Positions 55,274 to 62,819 of a stretch of 64,000 nucleotides of DNA are shown here, piece after piece. How positions within the stretch are numbered: the first letter of the stretch is position 1; the number at the start of each line of letters is the position of its first letter. Made by a program: the position numbers and the translations under genes. The notes under the pieces are model-generated. The model was not told the DNA's origin. It saw only the letters and a list, made by a program, of their open reading frames with translations, and did not search any database. The DNA lies in assembly GCF_003096275.1 (NCBI RefSeq), contig NZ_QENQ01000001.1:1729855-1793854 (forward strand), in the 5' to 3' direction. The stretch is from Sphingomonas pokkalii. Its GTDB lineage: Bacteria > Pseudomonadota > Alphaproteobacteria > Sphingomonadales > Sphingomonadaceae.

Positions 55274-57073
55274 ATGAACATCGCTGCCGCCGTACATTCT
55301 ACGCCTTCGGTTCGTGCGCACGGCCGGTACATCCTGCGGCGCGTGGCCGATTGCCTGGTGCGCGAAAACTATCGCGGGATCGCGTCCGGCACGATCCTTC
55401 CGGCCGGGAGCGCGCCTTTCGACCGGCTGATCGCATCGGCGGGCCACTATCTCGCCTATGCGGATGCGGGGGGTGGCACGCTGTTCCTGCCGGTCGAACC
55501 CGATGGGTTCATGCAGGCATGGCGGGTGTGTGCGCCCCCCTTTGTTCATGTCGGCCGGCAGGGCGCGCGCCTTATCGACAGCGTCACCGAGCTTCTCGAG
55601 ATCATGAAGGCCGGACTGGACGACGAAGACCGCGCAAATCTGTCGACCTTTCTGGAGGAATGCCAGGCAGCGATCGAACAGGGTGCGATCTGCGAAGCCG
55701 CACGCCACGTCCCGCCGGGCGCTGCCGAACAGCTGCGCGGCCATCCCGAATGGCATCGGGCGATGCTGGCCAACGACCGGCTGGCATCCCTGCTCGATCA
55801 TCCCTTCTATCCGACCGCCCGGGCGAAGCACGGCTTCTCCGCCGATGATCTGATCGCCTATGGTCCCGAATATCAGCGAGCCTTCCGGCTCGCCTGGCTG
55901 GCCCTGCCGCGGGAAGGCCTGTCGCTCCAGGGCGAGCCCCCTGCCCTGTGGCCGTCCTTCGCCGATATAGGGCTCGATCCGGGGTTGGCGCGTACCCATG
56001 CGCTGTTGCCGGTCCATCCGTTCATGCGCGGCGGGAGGCTCGACCAGATCCTGGCGGATGCGGGGTTGCGGGATCGGGCGCATCTGGCGCCGCAGGACTA
56101 TCTCGACGTCGTCCCCACGCTGTCCGTCCGGGCGCTGGCGGTCGTCGCCGAACCGGGGCTGCACATCAAGCTGCCGCTTGCGATCAGCACGCTCGGGCGT
56201 CTCAACCTGCGGGCGATCAAGCCGAGCACGATCAACGACGGGCATGTGGTCCATGCGTTGCTGGAAGCGATCCGCGCCGAAGACGCCCCGCTCCGGGAGC
56301 GGCTTCTCCTGACCGACGAGAGCGTGGGCGCACATCATGGCGGGGCGCGTTTCCTGGCCTATATCGTCCGCCGCTACCCCGATGGCCTGGACGATTGCGA
56401 GCCGGTACCGGTCGCCGCACTGCTGGCGCCGATGGCGGATGGCCGCCCCGCCGCGCTGCACCTGGCCGACCGGTATTTCGGCGGCGATCTCCTGCGGTTC
56501 CTCGCCGAATTCTGCGACCTGCTTCTGGGCGTCCATCTCCGCCTGGCGGCACGCTACGGGATCGAGCTGGAAGCCAACCAGCAGAACGCCGTCCTGCTCT
56601 TCGATCGCTGCGGAGGCGGCTTGCGCCTGTTGCTGAAGGACAATGATTCCCCGCGGATCGATGCCGCCGCGCTGCGTGCGGCATTCCCCGGCGCGCAAGG
56701 CTGGATCGATCGGCTGCAGGATGCACGCATCCCCCAGACCGATCCTGCCGCCATCGCACAGATGCTGATCACCATTACCGTCCAGCTCAACCTGGGTGCG
56801 GTGCTCGAAGGGCTCGGCCGCCATGCCGGCCTGCCCGGCGCATACCGGCCCTTGTTGCGGGCGTCGATCGAGCGGCAGCTGGACGCTCTGGCAAGCGAGG
56901 GTATCGACATCGCCGCGCTACGGGGCGCGCTGCTGGAAGCGCGGAACTTCCCGATCAAATATCTGCTGCGCGCCGCGACGCTCGAAACGCGCAAGGCGAT
57001 CGGCGCGGCCGACGTCAACAAGGCCTATGGCGATACGGCCCCCAATTTTCTCCGCGGCGCGTCGGGGCGGTGA
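55274..57073 (+). CDS. IucA/IucC (NIS) siderophore synthetase, SbnC-like
   Basis: 599 residues with ribosome site AGGAGAG. Family stretches are LLDHPFYPTARAKHGF, LLPVHPFMRGG, IKLPLAISTLGRLNLRAIK, IELEANQQNAVLLF and LLKDNDSPRI. The HPFYPTAKxK-like and LGxLR-type features agree best with SbnC/AlcC-like (type B/C) synthetases, which in staphyloferrin B add alpha-ketoglutarate. Only two NIS synthetases are present, against three in staphyloferrin B. Its stop overlaps the exporter GTG by 4 nt. Confidence 0.89.
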   Translation: MNIAAAVHSTPSVRAHGRYILRRVADCLVRENYRGIASGTILPAGSAPFDRLIASAGHYLAYADAGGGTLFLPVEPDGFMQAWRVCAPPFVHVGRQGARLIDSVTELLEIMKAGLDDEDRANLSTFLEECQAAIEQGAICEAARHVPPGAAEQLRGHPEWHRAMLANDRLASLLDHPFYPTARAKHGFSADDLIAYGPEYQRAFRLAWLALPREGLSLQGEPPALWPSFADIGLDPGLARTHALLPVHPFMRGGRLDQILADAGLRDRAHLAPQDYLDVVPTLSVRALAVVAEPGLHIKLPLAISTLGRLNLRAIKPSTINDGHVVHALLEAIRAEDAPLRERLLLTDESVGAHHGGARFLAYIVRRYPDGLDDCEPVPVAALLAPMADGRPAALHLADRYFGGDLLRFLAEFCDLLLGVHLRLAARYGIELEANQQNAVLLFDRCGGGLRLLLKDNDSPRIDAAALRAAFPGAQGWIDRLQDARIPQTDPAAIAQMLITITVQLNLGAVLEGLGRHAGLPGAYRPLLRASIERQLDALASEGIDIAALRGALLEARNFPIKYLLRAATLETRKAIGAADVNKAYGDTAPNFLRGASGR

Positions 57074-58260
57074 GCCCGACGCGCATCAAGGCGACCGTGC
57101 TCGTCTGCCATTTTGCCGGCGCGTTCGGCCCCATGGGGCTGCCGCCCTTTCTGGGCCTGATCCTTGCCGGGATCGCGCCCGGCGCGGGGGATCGGCTGAT
57201 CGGCTGGCTCTATATCGTGCCCACCGCGTGCCTTGCGCTGGCGGCGCCGTTCTGGGGCCGGCTGGCCGATCGCTGGGGGCGCAAGCCGCTGTTGCTCCGC
57301 GCGCAGATCGGCCTGGCGATCAGCTTCCTCCTGGCGGGGCTTGCCGGGTCGCTGCCGGTGTTCGTGATCGCGCTCTGCCTGCAGGGGCTGCTGGGGGGCA
57401 CCTTCTCGGCCAGCAACGCCTATCTTTCGGAAGCCTTGCCGCGCCGCGAATTGTCGCAGGCACTGAACCTCACCCAGGCGAGCGCGCGCCTTGCGCTCAT
57501 CCTGTCGCCGGTGGCGGTGGGGTTGCTGATCGATGCGCATTTCGTGCCGCAGAATGTCTATTTCGTCGTCGCGCTGCTGCCGTTGGCCGCCGTGGCGATG
57601 CTGCTGCCGCTGCCGGCCAGGGGCGCTCCGACATCCGATATCGTCGCGCTCGCGGCTGGCGCCGCCGGAAGCCGCCCCGCCCCGCCGCCGCTGCCCCGCG
57701 GCGCGATCATGGCCGCGCAGACCGGCTTCACCCTTGCGATGATCTCCACCTTCCCGTTCCTCGTGCCCTACAGCATGAAGGCCTTCGGGGTCGGCGCCGG
57801 CACGGCCGGCTGGCTCTTCGGCGTGCCGCATATCGTCTACCTGTTCGCCTGCCTGCCCCTCGGCAGGCATTTGCGGGACCGCGATCCCGCGCCCTGGTTC
57901 GCCGCGGGCTGCCTGATCGTGGCCGCGATGCTTGCGGTGCAGGCAGGTACCGTATCGCTGGCGCTCTTCACGATCGCGCGGCTGGCGATGGGGATGGGCA
58001 TGACCCTCGGCTATGTCGCGCTCAACGCGATGATCGCCAGGACGATCGAAGACGCCAGCGCCGGCCGGATGTTCGGCTGGTTCGACAGCGGGGCCAAGCT
58101 CGCGACGATCGCCGCCAGCATCGGCGGCGGGGTCATCGCTGCCGGCGTCGGGATCACCGCGCTGTTTCTGGCGGCGGCACTGTGCGGCGTGCTCACCGCC
58201 GTCACGGTGCTGCGCCTGCGCGGAACAACCACGCTCCCCCGCTCGGCCGCCGCGGAATGA
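57070..58260 (+). CDS. MFS exporter, SbnD-like
   Basis: 396-residue major facilitator with about 12 membrane segments. Motif A is present after segment 2 (GRLADRWGRKPLL), and the segment-4/5 region (QGLLGGTFSASNAYLSEALP) is typical of drug:H+ antiporter-type exporters. GTG 57070 overlaps the NIS gene stop (GTGA). The expected role is to export the finished siderophore, as SbnD does. The central loop is Ala/Pro-rich and variable. Confidence 0.87.
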   Translation: MSPTRIKATVLVCHFAGAFGPMGLPPFLGLILAGIAPGAGDRLIGWLYIVPTACLALAAPFWGRLADRWGRKPLLLRAQIGLAISFLLAGLAGSLPVFVIALCLQGLLGGTFSASNAYLSEALPRRELSQALNLTQASARLALILSPVAVGLLIDAHFVPQNVYFVVALLPLAAVAMLLPLPARGAPTSDIVALAAGAAGSRPAPPPLPRGAIMAAQTGFTLAMISTFPFLVPYSMKAFGVGAGTAGWLFGVPHIVYLFACLPLGRHLRDRDPAPWFAAGCLIVAAMLAVQAGTVSLALFTIARLAMGMGMTLGYVALNAMIARTIEDASAGRMFGWFDSGAKLATIAASIGGGVIAAGVGITALFLAAALCGVLTAVTVLRLRGTTTLPRSAAAE

Positions 58261-58315
58261 ACCGCGACCGCCCTGCCACGCGCCCCAACCTCTTCTGCAG
58301 CAAAGGAGAATATCG

Positions 58316-59296
58316 ATGCTGATGTCCGAACTCGGCATACCTGCGCGTCCTGCGCAGGGGGACAGCCGCCGGCCGATCAAGCTCAACCTCTATCGCGACT
58401 ATGAGGTCGAGGCGGTGGCCAACGCCCTGGCCGACAAACCCCTGCTGCACATGGGCGTCCGGCTGGATTGCCTGATGGTTTCGGACTCCTATCTGATGAC
58501 CCATCTCGGGCGGGAAAGCACGCGGCTGGCGAAGGGCGAGCAAGCGCTGTTTCTTGAGATCATGACCGGCCTGGTGCAGGAGGTTTCCCACCGGACGCGC
58601 CAGCTCTTCCCGGTCGATACCCCCTATATCGTTGGCGACATGCCCGATGGCTCGGCGGCGGATCGCGAAACCGCGGTTCGCAGCGCCGATCGGATGCGGC
58701 GTGCCGGCGCCGATGTCGTGAAGCTCGAAGTCCATTCGGATGCCGTCATCCCCGTGATCGAACGGCTGGCGCGAGACGGATTCCGAGTGATGGCCCATTT
58801 GGGCTACACCCCGCAGGGAAACGACGGACGCCGGGTCGGCGGCTCGCTGGACGGCGCATATGCGCTGTTCGCTTCGGCTCGCCGGGTCCGGGATGCGGGC
58901 GCGGAAAGCATCGTCCTCGAGAAGGTCGACGAGTTCGTCCACCGCGCCCTTGTCGATCGCCCCGACGCGCTGCCGAGCTACGCCATCTTCAGCGGCAAGT
59001 CGGAAACGGGCGGCCAATCCTTGAATATCTGGGATTCCGTGTTCAAGCCCGGCTTTCGCGCCCGCTACTTCCCGCCCACCGCGATGGCCACGAAAGACGC
59101 CTTCCCAGAAGCCTATTCCCCCTCAAGGATCGCAGGGCATATCGGTGCCCTGCTCGCGTTGACCGCGACAGGCGAGTTCCCACTTTCCCCACCCAGTATC
59201 TTATCGATCGACGAGGTGACGACATTGGCGCGTTGCGATCCTTGGCAGCACGAGATGTCGCAAACCGCAGCCTGCGCACATCCAGTCGGCGTCTAA
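58316..59296 (+). CDS. PanB-family (ketopantoate hydroxymethyltransferase-like) enzyme in the siderophore locus
   Basis: 326 residues with a good ribosome site (AAAGGAGA). It is a divergent PanB homolog: VSDS (D57) and GDMP (D108) match the two metal ligands, VVKLE (K136, E138), AHLGYTPQ (H161) and IVLEKVD (E202) match other active-site positions in order and spacing. The substrate-side residues differ (GDS to SDS; EGG to EVH) and there are N- and C-terminal extensions. PanB adds a hydroxymethyl group to 2-oxoisovalerate. Here it is the last gene of an iron-uptake operon, where SbnG (a citrate synthase of the related pyruvate-aldolase superfamily) would sit. I infer a condensing enzyme making the citrate-like building block; true PanB is the less likely alternative. 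Confidence 0.78.
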   Translation: MLMSELGIPARPAQGDSRRPIKLNLYRDYEVEAVANALADKPLLHMGVRLDCLMVSDSYLMTHLGRESTRLAKGEQALFLEIMTGLVQEVSHRTRQLFPVDTPYIVGDMPDGSAADRETAVRSADRMRRAGADVVKLEVHSDAVIPVIERLARDGFRVMAHLGYTPQGNDGRRVGGSLDGAYALFASARRVRDAGAESIVLEKVDEFVHRALVDRPDALPSYAIFSGKSETGGQSLNIWDSVFKPGFRARYFPPTAMATKDAFPEAYSPSRIAGHIGALLALTATGEFPLSPPSILSIDEVTTLARCDPWQHEMSQTAACAHPVGV

Positions 59297-59420
59297 AGGT
59301 AGCTAGGCAGCCCGCGCCGGCGCGCACATGGATCCCGTTCCAGGCGCTGTCGCGCTCGTGCAGGTATCGCCGCGGGCGCGGCATCGAAAGACGGGAGCGT
59401 CTTCACGGACAAAAACCGCC

Positions 59421-60221
59421 CTAGCCAAAGCGGAAGCCGCTCACCGCCCAGCCGAATACATGGTCGCGATAATCGCACACAGCCGCATCCTCCCCACCCG
59501 CGCCGAGCGCCACCATCAGCGGCAACAGATGCTCCTCGCGCGGATGGGCGAATTCGGCATAGGGCAAGGTGCGCCAGGCAAGGATGCGGGCTTTTCGCCG
59601 CGCGGGATCGGGATCGGTCGCCGCCGCGACCAGCGCTTCGTCCCACGCATCGGCATAGGGCGTCACCTGCGGACCGCGGGCGCGGAGATTGTGAAAGCTC
59701 ATGCCCGAACCGACGATCAGCACCCCTTCATCGCGAAGCGGCGCCAGTGCCCTGCCGATGGCGACATGGGCCGCGGGATCGAGATCCGCACGCAGCGAAA
59801 GCTGGGCGAGCGGGATGTCTGCCTCGGGTATCGCGACCTTCATCGGAATGAACACGCCGTGATCCCATCCGCGCGCGCTTTCAGCGGCAGTGGCGAAGCC
59901 CGCTGCGTCGAGCAGGGCCTTGGCGCGCATCGCCACCTCGGGCGCGCCCGGTGCGTTCCATTCCAGATGATAGGTGTGCTCGGGGAAGCCGTAATAGTCG
60001 AACAGCAGCGGCTGGCCGTCGCCGACATGCACCGTCACCGCCTGCGACTCCCAATGGCCCGACACCAGCAGGATCGCGCGCGGGCGTTCCGGTAGGGAGG
60101 CGATCAATCCCGCGAGATAGGCCTGCATCGGCCGCCACATCGGATCGGGCGGCCCGCCGGCCGGGTCCATGAAGAAACAGGGTCCGCCGCCATGGGGGAT
60201 GAAAAGCGCAGGCAAGGTCAT
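59421..60221 (-). CDS. DODA-type extradiol dioxygenase (YgiD-like)
   Basis: 266 residues from ATG 60221. The class III extradiol fold is shown by the N-terminal metal His (IPHGGGPCFFMD), SGHWES, the YYGFP motif, GWDHGVFIPM and SFHNLRARG, as in 4,5-DOPA dioxygenase/YgiD. E. coli YgiD cleaves DOPA; the natural substrate in Sphingomonas is not known. It is convergent with the PanB-like gene across 124 bp in which I see no signal, and divergent from the 2Fe-2S protein gene. It is probably not part of the siderophore set. Confidence 0.9.
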   Translation of the reverse strand: MTLPALFIPHGGGPCFFMDPAGGPPDPMWRPMQAYLAGLIASLPERPRAILLVSGHWESQAVTVHVGDGQPLLFDYYGFPEHTYHLEWNAPGAPEVAMRAKALLDAAGFATAAESARGWDHGVFIPMKVAIPEADIPLAQLSLRADLDPAAHVAIGRALAPLRDEGVLIVGSGMSFHNLRARGPQVTPYADAWDEALVAAATDPDPARRKARILAWRTLPYAEFAHPREEHLLPLMVALGAGGEDAAVCDYRDHVFGWAVSGFRFG

Positions 60222-60299
60222 CCCGGCAATGTCGCGTAGCGGGGCACTGCCGACAATCCCGGTTTCGGAAACCCGTCGTTTCCCGCTAGGGTCGCCGGC

Positions 60300-60773
60300 A
60301 TGACTCGGTTCACCGTCAACAACCAGCCGGTCCAGTACGACATGGATCCGCAGACGCCGCTGCTCTGGGCCCTGCGCGACGCATCCAACCTCACCGGCAC
60401 CAAATATGGCTGCGGTACCGGCGATTGCGGCGCCTGCACGGTCGATATCGACGGCGCCGCCCGGCTCGCCTGCCGCGAGACGATCGGGGCGATCGAAGGT
60501 ACTTTCGTAACCACGATCGAGGGCCTCTCCCCCGATCGCAGCCATCCGGTGCAGCAGGCCTTCCTCGCCGCCAACCTCGTCCAGTGCGGATACTGCATTC
60601 CCGGCATGGTGATGGCGGCGGCGGTGCTGATCCGTACCAACCGCAACCCATCCGAGGAAGATATCCGCCAGGGCATCCCCAATCTCTGCCGCTGCGGGAT
60701 CTATCCCCGCCTGGTTGCGGCGATCCAGGATGCGGCCCGCATCGCGCGCGGCGACCCGGCGGACGATCAGTGA
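60300..60773 (+). CDS. 2Fe-2S subunit of a xanthine-oxidase-family enzyme (IorA-like), orphan
   Basis: 157 residues with two [2Fe-2S] clusters: plant-ferredoxin type (GCGTGDCGACTVDIDG, last Cys in RLACRE) and the C-terminal type (VQCGYCIPGM; NLCRCGIYPR). This is the small subunit of isoquinoline 1-oxidoreductase-like molybdenum hydroxylases. The large molybdopterin subunit normally follows at once, but here a short gap leads to an RcnB-like gene. It must work with a partner encoded elsewhere, or be a leftover. The frame is intact. Confidence 0.92.
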   Translation: MTRFTVNNQPVQYDMDPQTPLLWALRDASNLTGTKYGCGTGDCGACTVDIDGAARLACRETIGAIEGTFVTTIEGLSPDRSHPVQQAFLAANLVQCGYCIPGMVMAAAVLIRTNRNPSEEDIRQGIPNLCRCGIYPRLVAAIQDAARIARGDPADDQ

Positions 60774-60880
60774 ATTCTTTCATTCGGCTGACGAGCAAGT
60801 TCAGAACCTGCTCAGCCGATCGCGCATATCAGGGCAGCATCGGCCCGGCGCCTTCGCCGCGGCCACCGGAGAATGGTTCG

Positions 60881-61747
60881 ATGAAGAGGATGCTGTTGGC
60901 GGCCATCGCAGCCGCGACCGCGCTGGTTCCCGCCGCCGCCCTCGCGCAGGAACGCGGCGAACATCGTGGCGGGTGGAGTCGCCCGGAAGGTGCACGCCCG
61001 CAGGGCGGCCCAGGCTGGCAGCGCCCGCCGGGTGCGCCGCAGCCCCAGGATCGCGGCAACTGGCAACGTCCGGCGGGTGCACCAGGCTGGCAACGCCCGC
61101 AAGGCGGCCCCCCGATCCAGGATCGTGGGGAATGGCGCCGGCCGGACGGACAACCCCGACCCGCCTTCCAGCAGCCCCAGGGCGCCCCCGTTGCCCCGCC
61201 ACCGCCGCCCCAGCGGGACTGGCGCGGTGGGCCGCGCCCGGACTGGCAGAACCGCCCAGACGCGCCGCACGATCAGGCCTGGCAGGATCGTCGCTGGGGC
61301 AACCAGCCCCGCCCCGACTGGAACCGCGGACGCGACTGGGATCGCGGACGCGACTGGGATCACCGCGCCGGCGACCGCCGCTGGAACGATCGCCGCGACT
61401 GGGATCGCGTCGATCGCTGGCGGGGTGATCGCGGCGTGTGGAGCAATGGCTGGCGCAACGACCGCCGTTACGACTGGCGCGCCTATCGCGACTATAACCG
61501 CAGCCTCTATCGCCTGCCGCGCTACTATCCGCCGGCACGCTGGAGCTATGGCTATCGTCGCTTCACGATCGGCTATCGGATCGACAGCTTCCTGTTCGCG
61601 CCGCAATACTGGATCAGCGAACCCTATTCCTATCGCCTGCCGGACGTGTGGGGGCCGTATCGCTGGGTCCGCTATTATGACGATGCGCTCTTGGTCGATG
61701 TCGATACCGGGCAGGTGGTCGACGTGATCTACGGCATCTTCTGGTAA
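60881..61747 (+). CDS. RcnB-like periplasmic protein with Trp/Arg/Pro-rich repeats
   Basis: 288 residues. A signal peptide (RMLLAAIAAATALVPAAALA) is followed by about 170 residues of low-complexity sequence built from WQRP/GAP/DRG units and DWDRGR repeats, then a conserved C-terminal domain (YYPPARWSYGYRRFTIGY to WVRYYDDALLVDVDTGQVVD) that matches RcnB-family proteins. RcnB helps nickel/cobalt homeostasis in E. coli; most Sphingomonas members have no known role. No metal-exporter gene is nearby. A strong terminator follows 26 bp after the stop. Confidence 0.85.
   Translation: MKRMLLAAIAAATALVPAAALAQERGEHRGGWSRPEGARPQGGPGWQRPPGAPQPQDRGNWQRPAGAPGWQRPQGGPPIQDRGEWRRPDGQPRPAFQQPQGAPVAPPPPPQRDWRGGPRPDWQNRPDAPHDQAWQDRRWGNQPRPDWNRGRDWDRGRDWDHRAGDRRWNDRRDWDRVDRWRGDRGVWSNGWRNDRRYDWRAYRDYNRSLYRLPRYYPPARWSYGYRRFTIGYRIDSFLFAPQYWISEPYSYRLPDVWGPYRWVRYYDDALLVDVDTGQVVDVIYGIFW
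61325..61360 (+). repeat. 18-nt tandem repeat inside the RcnB-like gene
   Basis: CGCGGACGCGACTGGGAT occurs twice in exact tandem (61325-61342, 61343-61360), with degenerate copies on both sides. Each copy adds six residues (RGRDWD), so copy number changes keep the frame. Confidence 0.85.
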
Positions 61748-61772
61748 TCCATTCAACGCCCTGCACGCACCT

Positions 61773-61799
61773 GGGGCCGGCAGCGATGCCGGCCCCTTT
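61773..61799 (+). terminator. Intrinsic terminator after the RcnB-like gene
   Basis: GGGGCCGGCA (61773-61782), loop GCGA, TGCCGGCCCC (61787-61796), then TTT. The 10-bp stem is perfect and very GC-rich; the T tract is short. It isolates the RcnB-like gene from the 2OG oxygenase gene. Confidence 0.85.
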
Positions 61800-61853
61800 C
61801 GTGCGCGCGGGAGGGCCTTGCAATCGCCGGGCCCCGGGGCAAAGAGTTCGCCC

Positions 61854-62582
61854 GTGAGCAAGACGACCAGCAACAGCAAGGGATCGCCCTCCCCGGAACG
61901 GGCACGGATCGGCCGGGAGGTCGCTGCGCGGTTGGACGCAAACCCGAACGTCCGGCGTGCCAAGGTGGATCTCGCGCAGGTCTATACCTATCCCGATTTC
62001 CTGAGTGATGCGGATTGCGACACGCTGATCGCCCTGATCGACAGCAATTCGCGGCCCTCGACGCTGCTAGCCGCGACCGACGACCCCGATTACCGCACCA
62101 GCGACAGTTCCGACCTGTATCGCTGGGCGCCCGACGTACAGGCGATCGACGATCGCATCGCCGATCTGCTCGGCATTCCGCCCGAGAATGCGGAAACGAT
62201 GCAGGGCCAACGCTATGCGCCCAACCAGCAGTTTCGCGCCCATTGCGACTATTTCCACGAAACCAGCGGCTATTGGGACAAGATGGTCGAAACCGGCGGA
62301 CAGCGTACCTGGACGGCGATGGCCTATCTCAACCATGTCGAAGAGGGTGGCGCCACCTGGTTCCCGCGCGCCGGAATCCGCTTCAAGCCGAAGCGCGGGC
62401 TACTGGTGATCTGGAACAACATGGCGGCGGATGGCAGCCCCAACTATGACACGCTCCACGAGGGGATGCGCGTGGTGGAAGGCACCAAATACATCATCAC
62501 CAAATGGTTTCGCGAAAGCGCGTGGATCAAGGCGCCGATCCAGACCTATCGTTCCGGCGTGGTGGACGCCGACGCGGACTGA
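61854..62582 (+). CDS. 2OG-Fe(II) oxygenase, prolyl 4-hydroxylase-like
   Basis: Non-heme iron dioxygenase using 2-oxoglutarate. From GTG 61854 it has 242 residues. The iron triad and cosubstrate Lys are visible: HCDYFHE (His, Asp), then THLHEG-type DTLHEGMRVVEGTKYIITKW with the distal His and the 2OG-binding Lys. The N-terminal part (ARLDANPNVRRAKVD; YPDFLSDADCDTLI) matches bacterial P4H-like proteins. The substrate is unknown; neighbours give no hint. An upstream TTG (61818) would add 12 residues. Confidence 0.9.
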   Translation: MSKTTSNSKGSPSPERARIGREVAARLDANPNVRRAKVDLAQVYTYPDFLSDADCDTLIALIDSNSRPSTLLAATDDPDYRTSDSSDLYRWAPDVQAIDDRIADLLGIPPENAETMQGQRYAPNQQFRAHCDYFHETSGYWDKMVETGGQRTWTAMAYLNHVEEGGATWFPRAGIRFKPKRGLLVIWNNMAADGSPNYDTLHEGMRVVEGTKYIITKWFRESAWIKAPIQTYRSGVVDADAD

Positions 62583-62819
62583 CCGTCGGCGCCACGCCGT
62601 TCAAAACAGCATGATGTCGTCGAAGCGGGTCAGCGCATCGCCGCCGCCTGCCCCACCGACGCTTTCGTTTGCGCCCGGGCGGCGCCGCGCGCACAGATCT
62701 GGCGCAGATGCTTCAGGCCGCGTGAGGAACCAGGCCTCCGCCCCGCGCGCCTGCTTCTCGGGTGCCGCGGGCGGGGCAGCCCCTCGACAAGTGGGGGCAC
62801 ACCGGCCACATCGGGTGGC

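Noticed and set aside
58316..59296. Calling this gene plain panB
   Set aside because: Key catalytic residues fit, but substrate-side motifs differ from PanB, no panC is adjacent, and it sits at the end of a siderophore operon.
62583..62819. Small leftward gene ending in ALTRFDDIMLF, antisense to the recJ start
   Set aside because: The frame is open, but there is no start with a ribosome site and most of it overlaps recJ; codon pattern is not convincing.
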